Shown here in pieces: positions 8,649 through 21,500 of a stretch of DNA of 64,000 nucleotides. The DNA lies in NCBI RefSeq assembly GCF_003545715.1, contig NZ_QVNU01000004.1, positions 1 to 64,000 of the forward strand. The letters run 5' to 3'. Position 1 is the first letter of the stretch. Each line of letters opens with the position of its first letter. The notes beneath the pieces are model-generated. The model was given only the letters and a program-made list of their open reading frames with translations. It was not told where the DNA came from and ran no database searches. Both the position numbers and the translations under genes were made by a program. This DNA comes from Taibaiella koreensis (GTDB lineage: Bacteria; Bacteroidota; Bacteroidia; Chitinophagales; Chitinophagaceae).

Positions 8649-11600
8649 ATGAAAGACATTGCAATTATAGGCATAGCGGGCAGGTTCCCCGAAGCCGACG
8701 ATCTGAAGGCGTTTCGTCATAACCTGGTAGCAGGTAAGGACTGCGTACGGCCGTTCTCCTTTGAGCGGAAGTCTGCGACGACCTTAGCCCTGGATAAAGA
8801 ATTTATGGAGATCGGCTATATGGAAGATATCGATAAGTTCGACCATAGATTTTTCAATATTTCCAAAGCGGAAGCTGAATATATGGACCCGCACCAGCGC
8901 ATACTGATGGAGGTAGTGTATGAAACCATCGAAAGCGCCGGCTATAATGTCGATTTTTTTAATGGCAGCGAAACGGCTGTCTTTATTGGCGATACGGAAC
9001 AGAAATACGGGCGGCTGGCCGATCGCTTCGACCCTACGCTCTTAACGGGTACAACCGATGCCACAACCGCCGGACGCATTGCCCGTTTCTTTAATTTACG
9101 GGGCAATGCCGCTATGGTGGATACGGCCTGTTCCTCTTCGCTGCTGGCCATCCATATGGCCTGTAACGAACTGCTCATAGGCGATGCCGATTATGCGCTT
9201 GCAGCGGGCGTTCGTTTTATCCTCTTCCCCGCGGAAAAGAATACGGGCGCCGACTTGGGTATCATGTCGAAGGATGGCAGGACGCGTAGCTTTTCTGCCA
9301 AAGCAGAAGGTTCCGGTGCGGGTGAAGCGGTAGGCTGTGTGCTTCTGAAGCCGCTGGACAAAGCCATAGCCGATAAGGACATCGTTTACGCAGTGATTAA
9401 AGGAACAGCCGCCAACCAGGATGCACAATTATCCGGCAGCCTTACAGCGCCCAGCAGTCAGGCGCAAGCCGAAGTCATTCGGAAGACCTGGTCCAAAGGG
9501 GGAATAGATCCGACTACAGTCTCCTATATCGAGGCACATGGCAGTGGCACCAAGCTTGGAGACCCGATCGAAATTGCCGGTATGGACCTGGCTTTTAAAG
9601 ACCTGACCGACAAGAAACACTTTTGTGCCGTCTCTTCTATCAAAAGCAATATCGGTCATACCGGTAGTGCGGCCGGTATATCGGGGTTGATCAAAGCAGT
9701 GCTCTCTCTGCAACACAAGGAACTTTACCCCAGCGTCCATTTCGATCAGCCCAATCCTTTTATTGCTTTTAAACAGTCTGCCACCTATGTCAACGCAGCG
9801 TATAAAGCCTGGGAAGCGCCCTATCCCAGAAGAGCGGGTGTAAGCTCTTTCGGTTTGAGCGGCACCAATTGTCATGTATTGTTGGAAGAGACGCCACAAG
9901 TTGCAGAGACGGCCCCTGTTCAAGGTAGCTTCCTTTTTAATTTTTCGGCCAGGACAGAAGCCAGCCTGGACGCTTACCTCGATCGCTTTGCAACCTATCT
10001 TTCGGCCTTGGAAAACCCTGCGATGGCCAACATCAGCTATACCCTGAATGCCGGCCGAAAGCATTACCAGCACCGGGTTTCTTTAATAGCAGCCACTAAA
10101 GAAGAGCTATTGCAGAAAATAAAAGGTTCCAGGATGGGTGCCCACCAGGAAGCGGTTAAAAAAATCATTTTCCTTTTTTCCGGCGATGCGCTGGTGAGTG
10201 ATGATTTCCTCCGGACTATGACCAAAGAACTGCCGGAGTTAAGCAAGTATACAGAAGCCTGCGCTGCGTATTACGATAAATCCGGTGCAGCAATAAATCG
10301 CTTCGTGCTGCAATATGCCTTGTATCATTATTGGGAAGAAAAAGGGTTGACTACAGAACATCTTTTAGGGATAGGCAGCGGCGACCTGGTCGTAGCAGTA
10401 GCGCTGAAAGAAATGTCCCTGGAAGAAGCCATGGCACAATGTGCTGCTGAAGAAACCATCGATCCGGACCTGGATCAGAAGCTAAGGAGACTGATCGCCA
10501 GGGAAACAGAGGAAGGCCGGGCGTTGTTTATAGAATTAGGACCGGAAGCTTGCTTGTCCAAAGGATTGAGGACCTTGAATTACCCGGACCAGGAAGCGCT
10601 CTATGGTGTCGTTTCGATAAAGCAATCCCCCCTGGAAATCATAGAGGCTTTGTATCTGGCCCAATATTCTATCGATTGGGAAAAATATTACCATGCTGCG
10701 GATCACCGGAAAGTAAGCCTTCCCGCCTACCCTTTTGAAAAGGTACGTTGCTGGCTGAAAGAACCTTTGCGGCAGGAAGATTTCTCGGTCGCCAATAGCA
10801 ACGAAGACAAAGCCGCATTACCCGATCCCATAGCCCAAACAGCGCAGGAGCCAGGATCGGAGCACCTTAAGGCAATCGTACAGGATAGCTGGTCGGCGAT
10901 GGAGCAGAAAATTGCCGGCATATGGATAAATGTATTGAAGCTGGAAGCGCTCACGCTCGACGATGATTTCTTCAGGCTGGGCGGACATTCTTTGATGGCC
11001 ACGAAAGTGATCGCTACCATTGAAAAAGGATTCGGGATAAAGCTTGTCTTTAAAGACATTTTCACTTTGGCTACCGTCAGGTCCCTGGCAAAAGGTGTCG
11101 AAGGCTTGCTCGCCAGCGGTGATCAGCAGGCCGTTTATCAAGCTATAGTACCGGCCCCGATACAAGATGACTATCCCCTTTCAGAAGCGCAACTACGCCT
11201 CTGGCTGATCCATCAGTCCAATGAACGGTCGGTGGCCTATAATCTGCCGACGGTACTGTTACTGGAGGGTAAACTAGATATCCCCAGACTGGAAAGGGCC
11301 TTCAGCGCCTTATGTGAGCGACACGAAAGCCTGCGAACGAGCTTTCATGAAAGGAATGCACAACCGGTACAAGTAATCCACCCCGCAATCGACTTCTCGA
11401 TCCAGGAGCTCGTTGCCGATAGAGATCCGGCAAGCCTCCTGCGTACTTTCCTCCGGCCCTTCGATCTGAGGCAGCCGCCCTTGTTGCGTGTGGGTTTGGC
11501 GGAGCAGGAAACCGATAAGCATCTTTTGTTTTTCGACATGCACCATATCATCTCCGACGGTGTATCGCTGGCGGTACTCATATCGGAGCTGGTGAAGCTA

Positions 11601-12491
11601 TACCATGGTGAAACATTGGAGCCCCTGGCCATACAATACAAAGACTTCGTGCTTTGGCAGCAGGGGCTATTTGACAGCGGCCTGATGCAGCAACAGGAAA
11701 ATTTCTGGCTGCAGCAATTTCCAGATCAGCCGCCGGTGCTGCAATTGCGTACCGATCAGCCAAGGCCTGCCATACAATCTTTTGAGGGAGACAAATTATT
11801 ATTTGACCTCTCGGGCGACCAGGTGCAGCAAATACAAGCGATGGCAGCCACCACTGGTACCACGCCTTTTATGGTCCTGCTCGCCGTCTTCAAAGTATTG
11901 CTGCATAAATATACTGGGCAGGAGGATATCGTTATCGGATCGCCCATCGCCGGCCGCGCTCACAACGATCTCGACAAAGTGATCGGTATGTTCGTCAACA
12001 CCCTTTTACTCAGGACCCGTCCCGCCAGGGAAAAAACGTTTATACAGTTTTTGCAGGAAGTGAAAGAACATACCCTCAATGCTTACGACAACCAGGATTA
12101 CCCCTTCGCGTTGCTTGTCGATAAGCTAAACGGCAAAAAGGACCCCTCCCGCAATCCCTTGTTTGATGTAATCTTCGTATTACAAAACCTGAAGATGCCT
12201 AAGATGCAGCTGGAAGACATCGCGGTATCGCCCTATCCCATACATACCGGCACGGCCCAGTTTGACCTGATCATGGAGATCAGCGAGGGTAAGGATCGCT
12301 GGCCTGTAAAGCTGGAATACAATACCGCCCTTTTCGAAGAAGAGACTTTATTGCTCATGAAAGAACGATTCCTGGCCTTATTGCAGGACATACTGGGCAA
12401 CCCCGAAAAAAGCATCCAGCAATTGTCCTTTAAGATTGCTGCAGAAGTTCTGGAAGACAACAATGACCTGGACTTCGCCTTTAATTTTTAA
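8649..12491 (+). CDS. Hybrid PKS/NRPS: KS-(degenerate AT)-T-C
   Basis: 1280 residues. The KS domain (1 to about 420) has a complete triad: Cys161 in DTACSSS, His297 in EAHGSGT, His337 in NIGHTG. It is followed by an AT-like remnant (about 506-635): the usual FLFPGQG start reads FLFSGDA, and GHSxGE reads GIGSGD, so Ile575 and Gly576 replace the His and catalytic Ser. Only about 125 residues separate this start from the closing FIELGPEA motif, against roughly 260-280 in working ATs. The post-AT linker (LPAYPFEKVRCWL), a carrier domain (FFRLGGHSLMA, about 775-785) and a full condensation domain with HHIISDG follow. There is no KR, DH or MT domain, so a beta-keto product is expected. Extender loading must come from elsewhere. 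Confidence 0.93.
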   Translation: MKDIAIIGIAGRFPEADDLKAFRHNLVAGKDCVRPFSFERKSATTLALDKEFMEIGYMEDIDKFDHRFFNISKAEAEYMDPHQRILMEVVYETIESAGYNVDFFNGSETAVFIGDTEQKYGRLADRFDPTLLTGTTDATTAGRIARFFNLRGNAAMVDTACSSSLLAIHMACNELLIGDADYALAAGVRFILFPAEKNTGADLGIMSKDGRTRSFSAKAEGSGAGEAVGCVLLKPLDKAIADKDIVYAVIKGTAANQDAQLSGSLTAPSSQAQAEVIRKTWSKGGIDPTTVSYIEAHGSGTKLGDPIEIAGMDLAFKDLTDKKHFCAVSSIKSNIGHTGSAAGISGLIKAVLSLQHKELYPSVHFDQPNPFIAFKQSATYVNAAYKAWEAPYPRRAGVSSFGLSGTNCHVLLEETPQVAETAPVQGSFLFNFSARTEASLDAYLDRFATYLSALENPAMANISYTLNAGRKHYQHRVSLIAATKEELLQKIKGSRMGAHQEAVKKIIFLFSGDALVSDDFLRTMTKELPELSKYTEACAAYYDKSGAAINRFVLQYALYHYWEEKGLTTEHLLGIGSGDLVVAVALKEMSLEEAMAQCAAEETIDPDLDQKLRRLIARETEEGRALFIELGPEACLSKGLRTLNYPDQEALYGVVSIKQSPLEIIEALYLAQYSIDWEKYYHAADHRKVSLPAYPFEKVRCWLKEPLRQEDFSVANSNEDKAALPDPIAQTAQEPGSEHLKAIVQDSWSAMEQKIAGIWINVLKLEALTLDDDFFRLGGHSLMATKVIATIEKGFGIKLVFKDIFTLATVRSLAKGVEGLLASGDQQAVYQAIVPAPIQDDYPLSEAQLRLWLIHQSNERSVAYNLPTVLLLEGKLDIPRLERAFSALCERHESLRTSFHERNAQPVQVIHPAIDFSIQELVADRDPASLLRTFLRPFDLRQPPLLRVGLAEQETDKHLLFFDMHHIISDGVSLAVLISELVKLYHGETLEPLAIQYKDFVLWQQGLFDSGLMQQQENFWLQQFPDQPPVLQLRTDQPRPAIQSFEGDKLLFDLSGDQVQQIQAMAATTGTTPFMVLLAVFKVLLHKYTGQEDIVIGSPIAGRAHNDLDKVIGMFVNTLLLRTRPAREKTFIQFLQEVKEHTLNAYDNQDYPFALLVDKLNGKKDPSRNPLFDVIFVLQNLKMPKMQLEDIAVSPYPIHTGTAQFDLIMEISEGKDRWPVKLEYNTALFEEETLLLMKERFLALLQDILGNPEKSIQQLSFKIAAEVLEDNNDLDFAFNF

Positions 12492-12539
12492 AATGGTGCT
12501 TTCCCGATACCATTTGTATGAACAACAACCAAACCAACT

Positions 12540-15500
12540 ATGACTCATTCCCTTCAACATAAAATTGCGCTGGAATACTGGCTGGAAAAAGCGGAACGTT
12601 TCGAACCGATTGACATCCCTGCAATCCGGGAGCTCAAAAGCACAGACGGCCGAGGTCTGCAAGTGTTCCCGTTCCCTGAAGCAATAGCAACCTCATTGAA
12701 AGAGCGTTGCAACAATAAAGATGCAGGTATCTATACTTTTGCTGCAACAGCGCTATTCCTGTTGCTTCATAAATATACCCATCAGCACGACCTCTTGCTG
12801 ACCGGACTGCCTTTCGCTGCTCCTACTGATGAGGACGACATGGGTGCACCAGTCTTTTTAGCCTTATCCGTGCAACGGCATACCGATGTAAAAACACTGC
12901 TGACCTCTTTACAAAAAGAAATGCAGGAGGCCTACCATCACCGCAATTATTCCTTTCAGAAGTTTGAGGAAAAAGTAAAAGCACGGCAAGGAAACGGCAC
13001 GTCGCTATTCCCTTTTACCTTCTCTTATCCTCCTTTCACCCGGGAACATACTGTCAGCGGGCAATCGAAACTCGCTTTCGCCCTACATCAAACCGGCGCC
13101 TCTTTCCAGTTGGAGATCGACCACTCCGGTCATTATGCTGGCTGGTTTATCAAGCAACTGGGTTGTCATTTCATCCATATACTTCAGTTCATTATCCGGA
13201 ACCCTACGGCAACAGTCGCTGAAATACCGCTTCTGTCTGAAGAGGAAAGGCAACAGATTATTGAATCGTTCAACGATACGGAGGTTGCCTTTGCAGACAA
13301 AGACAGGAGTATCCTGGCATTATTCGAACAGCAGGTGAAGGAGACCCCGCATCAGCCCGCAGTTCAGTTCGGATCAAATGTCCTTTCTTACCTGGAGGTA
13401 CAGCAAAAGGCTCTGAAACTAGGCGCTTTGCTAAGGAAGCGTGGTATTGGCCGCCATGATATAGTGGCTTTGATCTGCCCGCGTTCGGAACATATGATCA
13501 CGGGCATGATGGGTATCTTAAAAGCCGGCGCTGCCTACCTGCCCATCGATGCCGATCAACCTGATGACCGTATCCGCCATATCCTGGAAGATAGTGCCGC
13601 CAAGCTTATCCTGACCACAAAGGCTATTCACTCAGGACAACAGGGGCTCTTCAGCGGTTACGAAAACCAGGTCATCACAATTGATGAAACAGAAACGGAA
13701 CCCGGCCTGAAAGATTTCGAAACGAAACATGGCGCCGACGACCCCGCCTATGTCATCTATACATCCGGCTCTACCGGAAAACCAAAAGGCGTAGGCGTTA
13801 TTCAAAGTAGTTTTACCAATTTTATACTCGCCTATAAAACCTTATTCAAAAAGGGATTCGATACCTCAGACCGCGTGCTGGCGGTTTCCAACATTTCCTT
13901 TGATGCCAGTATTGCCGAAATATTTGTGGCATTGACCAGCGGTGCTACGCTCGTCATACTGGATAAAGAACGGCTTCTGGATACGGCGAAACTGGCTACC
14001 TTTCTTAAAAAAGAAGACATTACCTACGCTTATATCCCGCCTGTCCTGTTAAGCGATCTTTATACACAACTGAGACAATCGGGCCCGTCCACCCGCTTAC
14101 GGAAGTTGCTTGTCGGCGTGGAAGCAATCAAGGATACCTTGCTTTATGACTATAGCAACCTGATCGACGGCCTGGATATCATTAATGCTTATGGCCCCAC
14201 GGAAACTACCGTTATAGCCAGCGCCCTTAACTACAGACCGGAAGCCCCCACAAGTGAAAATGCATCGATAGGCAAGCCTATGGCCAACTGCAGGATCTAT
14301 ATCCTGAACGATTACGGGGAACCGGCACCCCTGGGCGTAGCCGGTGAGCTCTGTATCGCCGGCGCCGGCGTATCGCCCGGCTACCTGAATAACGAAGCGC
14401 TGACGGATGCCAAATTTGTACCCGACCCTTTCCGGGAAGAAGGGAAAATGTATCGTTCGGGCGACCTTGCCCGATGGACGCCTGAGGGTAATATTATGTT
14501 TATCGGCCGGAAGGATAACCAGGTAAAGATCCGGGGATACCGGATCGAGTTGGGAGAGATTGAATCTGTATTGCGCAATCATTCCGGCATTAAAGAAGCG
14601 GTAGTTTGTGCCTTTGAAGAGGATATGGGCAGCAAATATCTCTGTGCCTACTTCGTACCCGCAACTGAAATAGCAGTAGCTGACGTGCGTACTTATCTTG
14701 AAGCGCAGTTGCCGGAATATATGATCCCTTCCCGGTTTATGCCCCTGGACAAGATCCCCATCACGGCCAACGGAAAGACCGACCGGAACAAATTGCCCCA
14801 ACCCGGAACACAGGAACGGATGCTGATAGCAGAAGACCTGCCTTCCAACGGCCTGGAAGAAAAGTTGCTTGTCCTATGGAAAGGTCTGCTGAATCTGCCA
14901 CGGATCAGTGTGCAAGACAGCTTTTTCGAGTTGGGCGGACATTCCCTCAAAGCAGCGAAACTAATAGGCTTTATTCTGCGGGACTTTCTCGTGGAAATGC
15001 CGTTAAGAGAAGTATTCGCCCGCAAATCCATTAAAAATATAGCGGCCTATATTCAAAACGCGGAAACTTCCGGTTCCTTTGAAATTCCGGTAGCACCAGC
15101 TGCGGCCTATTATCCCGCCGCCTTTTCCCAAATAGGTATTTACCTGAGTTACCTGATCAACAAGGAAGCCGTCAATTTCAATATGCCTACGCTTCTGGCG
15201 ACAGAAGGCCCTATCGATATTCCCAGGTTAGCGCTTGCCTTTAAAACGATCATCAAACGACACAGTACCTTGCGGACAAGCTTCTGTTTCCGGGACGAAG
15301 CGATTATGCAACAGATCGAAGAAGAAGTACCCTTTTCCATAACATTGCTGGAAGGGGAAGCATTTGCCACGGAAGAAGCGCACCAAGCCCTCATACGTCC
15401 CTTTGATTTAAGCCATCCGCCACTGCTGAGGGTTAACTTTATCAGGAAGGATGAAGATAACGGCATCTTGTTCATCGACATGCACCATATTATCTCTGAT

Positions 15501-18500
15501 GGCGTATCTATAGATGTCTTCATCAAAGAAATCATGAAATGCTACCATGGCGAGGGCCTGCCCGATCTTAAAATACAGTATAAAGACTATACGGTATGGT
15601 TAGATCATTATAGGGCAAGCAGCGCTTATAGCGTACACAAAAAATACTGGCTCGATATTTTCGCCGATAAGCCGAAAGCATTGGACCTGCCGATAGACTA
15701 TCCGCGTACTGTTGAAAAAAAACTGGATGGCGATGTCTGTACCGTGAAGATCGACAAAGAAACGGTTTCCCGGTTGAAGGAATTGATCTCGGAACAGGAA
15801 AGTACCTTTTTTATCCTGATGATGGCCGCCTTCCAGTTGCTGCTGGCCAGGTATACGGGCAGGAAAGATATTACCGTGGGTACTTCCGCCGAAGGCCGCA
15901 TTCATCCCGACCTCGACCCGCTCATCGGTATGTTTGTACATACACTGCCGATCAGGACTTTGATAAAGGAACAACAAACGTTCAGGGAACTGATGGACGA
16001 GGTGAAAAATGTTTTCTTCGGGGCCCTGGACCATCAGCTTTACCCGCTGGAAGAATTAATAGAACAACTGGAATTAACCCGGGACAGGAACCGGAACCCC
16101 CTTTTTGACACCCTATTCTCTTACCAGAATGTAGACATACAGAAGCTCCAGATAAAAGAAGTCGGCCTCAAGCCGCTACACCTGAAGGATGCCAGTATAA
16201 AATTCGATCTTTCCGTCAGTGTCATGGAATCGAATGAAGTGCTTTGGGTTACCTTCCATTATTCCCTCCATTTATTCAAGCAATCGACCATAGGGCAAAT
16301 GGCGGAATGCTATATCGCCATGATAAAAGCCATATCGCAGTCGCCCGATATGCTGCTCCAGGAGCTGCTTGACGATCCCGCTCTAAATATCCCGGGGGCT
16401 AAGCAGCAGGAGCGCTTGCTCACGGAGGGAGAACGGCAATGGCTCGAAAAGGCTGGAAGTTGTCCGGGTGAAAAAGCGACGAAGACGATCATCGACTTAC
16501 TGGAGGAGCAGGTACAGCAAAAGCCGGACCACATCGCTATCCTTTTTAAAGATAAGGCCATTACCTATGCCGAGCTGGACCGGCAAACGGATGCCATAGC
16601 TGCGTCACTCCAAAAACTGGGTATAGGTGCCGAGGGTATTGTGGGGATTATCGCGGAACGCTCCGAATGGATGGTCATCGGTCTTATCGGCACATTAAAA
16701 GCCGGTGCTGCCTATTTGCCGATAGACCCCGGATACCCCAGGGAAAGAATTGATTATTTGCTCAACGACAGCAAGGTGGCGATCCTGTTGACAGATGCCG
16801 CTTTGCAGCAGGATTATCCCGGTGCAGTCAGTTTTGAAGAAGTGGCTGCCGGTACGGCCAAACCTGAAAAAAGAACGATAGCGCCCGACCAACTCGCTTA
16901 TGTGATCTATACTTCCGGGACCACAGGAAGACCCAAAGGTGTGATGATGGAACATCAGGCGTTGAATAATATAGCCGGCGCCTGGCGCAAAGCCTATCAC
17001 CTGGACCGGTTTGAGCCCTGCCTGCTCCAGATGGCAAGCTTTGCATTTGACGTCTTTACCGGCGATGTTATCCGTACCCTGACCAGCGGAGGACGCATGG
17101 TGATCTGTCCCGCCGAAACCCGCCTGGAAGTAAATGCCCTATATGAGCTCATCCGGACCTATCAGATCAATATCCTTGAATCCACGCCTGCGCTGGTATT
17201 GCCGCTTATGGACTATGCTTATGAGCAGGGCAAAGACCTGAGTTGCTTAAAACTATTGATCCTGGGTTCGGACAGTTGCCTGAGCGCTCATTTCAGCAGG
17301 CTGATGGAAAGGTATGCACCCGGCATCAGGATCGTCAATAGCTATGGTGTTACGGAAACCTGCATCGATGCCGGATTTTACGAAACAACACTCGATGCCC
17401 TGCCTTCTTCCGGCAATACACCTATAGGCAAGCCTTTGGCGAATTATACCTATTACGTTTGTGACGAGCAACAACAACTCGTGCCTATCGGCATTGCCGG
17501 AGAATTATGGATCGGAGGCGCAGGCGTTGCCAGGGGCTATCTGAACCAGCCCCGGCTAACGGCCGAAAGATTCATGCAACATCCGCATAACGGCGAGCGG
17601 GTGTATAAAACCGGCGACCTCGTGCGCTGGCTTCCCGATGGCAATCTCGAATTCATAGGGCGCAATGACGACCAGGTAAAGTTGCGGGGCTACAGGATAG
17701 AGCTACAGGAGATCGAAAACATCCTCTCGGAAGAAGAACAGATAAAAGAAGTTGCCGTTACCGTGTATGAGGATAAAGGCGAGCAGGACCTGGTCTGCTG
17801 GTACACAAGCCAATCGGGACTTGCCCTTGATGGCCTGAGGGCCTCCCTGAAACAGCGACTTCCGGAGCATATGATCCCAGGCCATTTTATACTGCTGAAC
17901 AAATTACCCATTAGTCCCAATGGTAAGATAGACAAGAAAGCATTGCCCGATCTGCAGGAGTTGATGGACAAGACAACCAGGGCCATCGACCCGCCGGAGA
18001 CCGAAACAGAGGCCCGGCTATTGCTGATCTGGCAGGATATTTTAAAGAGAACCCATATCGGTGTGCTAGATAACTTCTTCGAAATGGGGGGACAATCCCT
18101 GAGGGCTATGGTCCTGGTATCCCGCATACAAAAGTTCTTCTCTTTAGATATCGCCCTTAAAGATGTCTTTAGCCACCCGACTATAAGAACGCTGGCTGCC
18201 TACCTGGGTACTGCGGGCACCAACCAATTCGTCCCCATCGTCCCTATTGCGCAACAGGATCATTACCCGCTTTCTTCCGCTCAAAAAAGACTTTTTGTAA
18301 TCAGTCATTTCAAAGGTGCGGAGACGAGCTATAATATGTATTCGGCTTTCTGGATCGACGGAGCGTTGGATATTCAAAAGCTGGAAACAGCCTTTCAGCA
18401 ATTGATCGACAGGCATGAAAGCCTGAGGACCGCCTTTGTCATGATCCACGATGAGCCTGTCCAGGTTATACGAAAGCAGATCGACTTTCAGCTGAAACGA

Positions 18501-21500
18501 CATAAGGCCGTAGAAACAGAAGCGCCCGGGATTGTAGCCCGTTTTATCCGGAAATTTGATCTGGAAACAGCGCCGCTGCTCCGGGCGGAAATACTGGAAG
18601 TAAACCCTGAACGGCACCTGCTGATGTATGATATCCATCACATCATCAGCGATGGCGTTTCCATGCGGGTCTTTATGAAAGAGTTGCTGGCCTTGTACCA
18701 GGGCATCCCGCTGCAGGCATTAAACATACAGTACAAAGATTATAGCGCCTGGCAGCAATCGCTTTTTACTACAGGAGCGATCGAAGGGCAAAAGCAGTTC
18801 TGGGAGCAGCAGTTTGCGATAGCCCCACCCGTTCTTGATCTGCCTGCAGATTTCCCCAGACCGCTGGTATCTACTTTTGAAGGTGATAATTACCACCTTG
18901 ACCTGGACACCGGTCTCTCGACCCGCATTGCAGATTTTATCAGTGCCCGGAAAGTGACCTACAACATGTTCCTGCTGTCGGTTTTCAACATCCTGCTGTC
19001 TAAGTATTCTTCACAGGAAGATATTGTCATCGGTACCGCCGTAGCAGGCCGCACCCATGCCGATCTGGAACCGCTCATCGGTATGTTTGTCAATACGCTG
19101 GCCCTGCGCAACTATCCACTCGCCGGAAAGACGTTTGATCAATTCCTGCAGGAAGTGAAGCTGAATTCAGTCCATGCCTACAGCAACCAGGATTATCCTT
19201 TCGAAGAATTGGTGGATTCGCTGAACCTGAAAAGAGATACCAGCCGCAATCCGCTATTCGATGTCATGTTCCTCTTTGCAGATCATACAGGAGAGCAAGA
19301 AAATACAACACCAAAAGAATGGAAGATCAGTCCTTTTTCGCTGCCCGGAAGCATTGCCAAAATGGACCTTATCCTGGAAGCATCTCTCACGCCGGAAAAA
19401 CTGAGCTTCTTACTCAACTTCAACACGGCGCTGTTTACTGCCCCGACGATCCACCGGTTTGTAACCCATTACCTGCAGATCGTAGACCAGGTGCTCAAGC
19501 GTCCCGATATTACCTTGCAACAGATCGCTTTGCCCGATGCAGCCGAAAGGCAGTTGCTGCAGGCTTTCGGCGGTATCCCGGAACCTTACGCTCCTGACGT
19601 AAGCATCCCAGCCTGCTGGAAGCAGCAGGTAGCGCGGCAACCCGACGAAATGGCTGTGATAACCAGTCGTGGTCGTCTGAGCTTCCGTGAAATGGACCAG
19701 TTGTCCGATGCCCTGGCAGCCCGCCTGATCACTGATTATTCGGTGAAGCAGGGTGATAAAGTAGCCGTCATGCAGCACAGGACAAAAGAATTAATGGTAA
19801 GCCTGCTCGCCATTTTAAAAGCGGGAGCGGCTTATGTACCCGTTGATCCGCTCTTCCCTGCCCAAAGAATTGCCTTTATCCTCGACAATAGTGAAAGCCG
19901 GTTGGTGATTACCGATAAGGAGCATAATGGTATAGCGTTGCCTATATTGAACATTCACCGGGAACAGGAAGATAAGCCAGCGCAGCCATTGCCGGAAATC
20001 AATATTTCCGCTTCGGATCTTGCTTACCTGATCTATACTTCCGGCTCTACCGGCAATCCAAAGGGTGTCATGATGGAGCATGGCAATGTGGTAAGCCTTA
20101 GCGAAAACCTGGAACCGGTTTTCGGTATCCAGGCCAAAGACAGACTGCTTGCCCTGGCCAATGTTACCTTCGATATGTCTATCCTGGATATATTGTGCAG
20201 CTTTGTTTCCGGCGTTTGCATCGTGCTGGCCGGCGACGAGGAGGTCAATGATTTTGAGCAGATCGCCGCCCTGATCAAAGAGCAGCAGGTAACGGTAATG
20301 CAATCGACCCCTTCCCGCCTTTCCATGCTGTTCGATACCGTGGGCAGTAATTGGCTATCGGGGATCAAAGCCCTGCTGGTAGGCGGGGAAGCCATGACTG
20401 ACAAGCTTTTCCATATGCTGCGCAGAGCAGGAAGCACAAGGGTATTCAATACTTACGGCCCTACGGAAACCTGTGTCTGGAGCACGGCGGAAGAAATAAA
20501 GGATGATGAGATCAATATCGGGAAACCGTTGCAAGGTGAGCAGATACTGATCCTGAATACCGCAGGACAGTTGCAACCGGTCAATGTAGCGGGCGAAATC
20601 TGCATCGCCGGATCGGGCCTGGGTAAAGGATATTGTGGCAACGATGCGCTTACCGCCGAAAAGTTTATCTGTAATGAAGCGCTCAGCCCGGGAAGGATAT
20701 ACAGGACCGGCGATGCCGGAAAATGGTTGCCTGACGGGCGTATCGCATACATAGGCCGCCTGGACAACCAGGTAAAGCTAAGAGGCTACCGCATAGAATT
20801 GGGAGAGATCGAAAATGTACTTTCCAAAATGGAAGGTGTGGAAATGACCGCGGCCGTGATCACCGATATTAATGGCGCCAAAGAGATCGCTGCGTTTTAC
20901 GAGTGCGATCGCAAATACAGCTATGCTACCGTACGTGCCTTCCTGGCCGACCGGCTGCCCAGCTATATGCTGCCCTTGCTTTGTATCTACCTCGATAAGC
21001 TTCCCCTGACCAGCAGTGGTAAAATAGACCGGATAGCGCTGGAACAATTGGCACAGCAACAACAAGCGCTGTCCCGCCCCCATGAAGAACCGGCGGGAGC
21101 GCTGCAGCAGCAGTTAGCCACGATTTGGAAAGTGGTGCTGCATACGGATATTATAAGCGCTTCGGACAACTTCTTTGAAATCGGCGGCAACTCGATCAAA
21201 CTGATCCAGGTCCTGAATAAGATCAAAAAAGAGATGGGTATGACCGTCCCGCTGACCACGGCTTTTACCTATCCAACGATCAAAGAATTGTCGGCCAAGA
21301 TAAAAATGATCAGGGAGTTCGGTAATGTATCTGCAGAAGAATTCTATTCCCTAGTGAACCCGGGTAAGCCACAATACCTCTTCTGCTTCCCTCCCGCCAT
21401 CGGCTATTCTTTCATCTATACGGCCCTGGCCGAATACCTGCCGGATTATACCCTATGCTGTTTTCATTATGTAGAGACGGAAGACAGGGCCGCTCAATAT

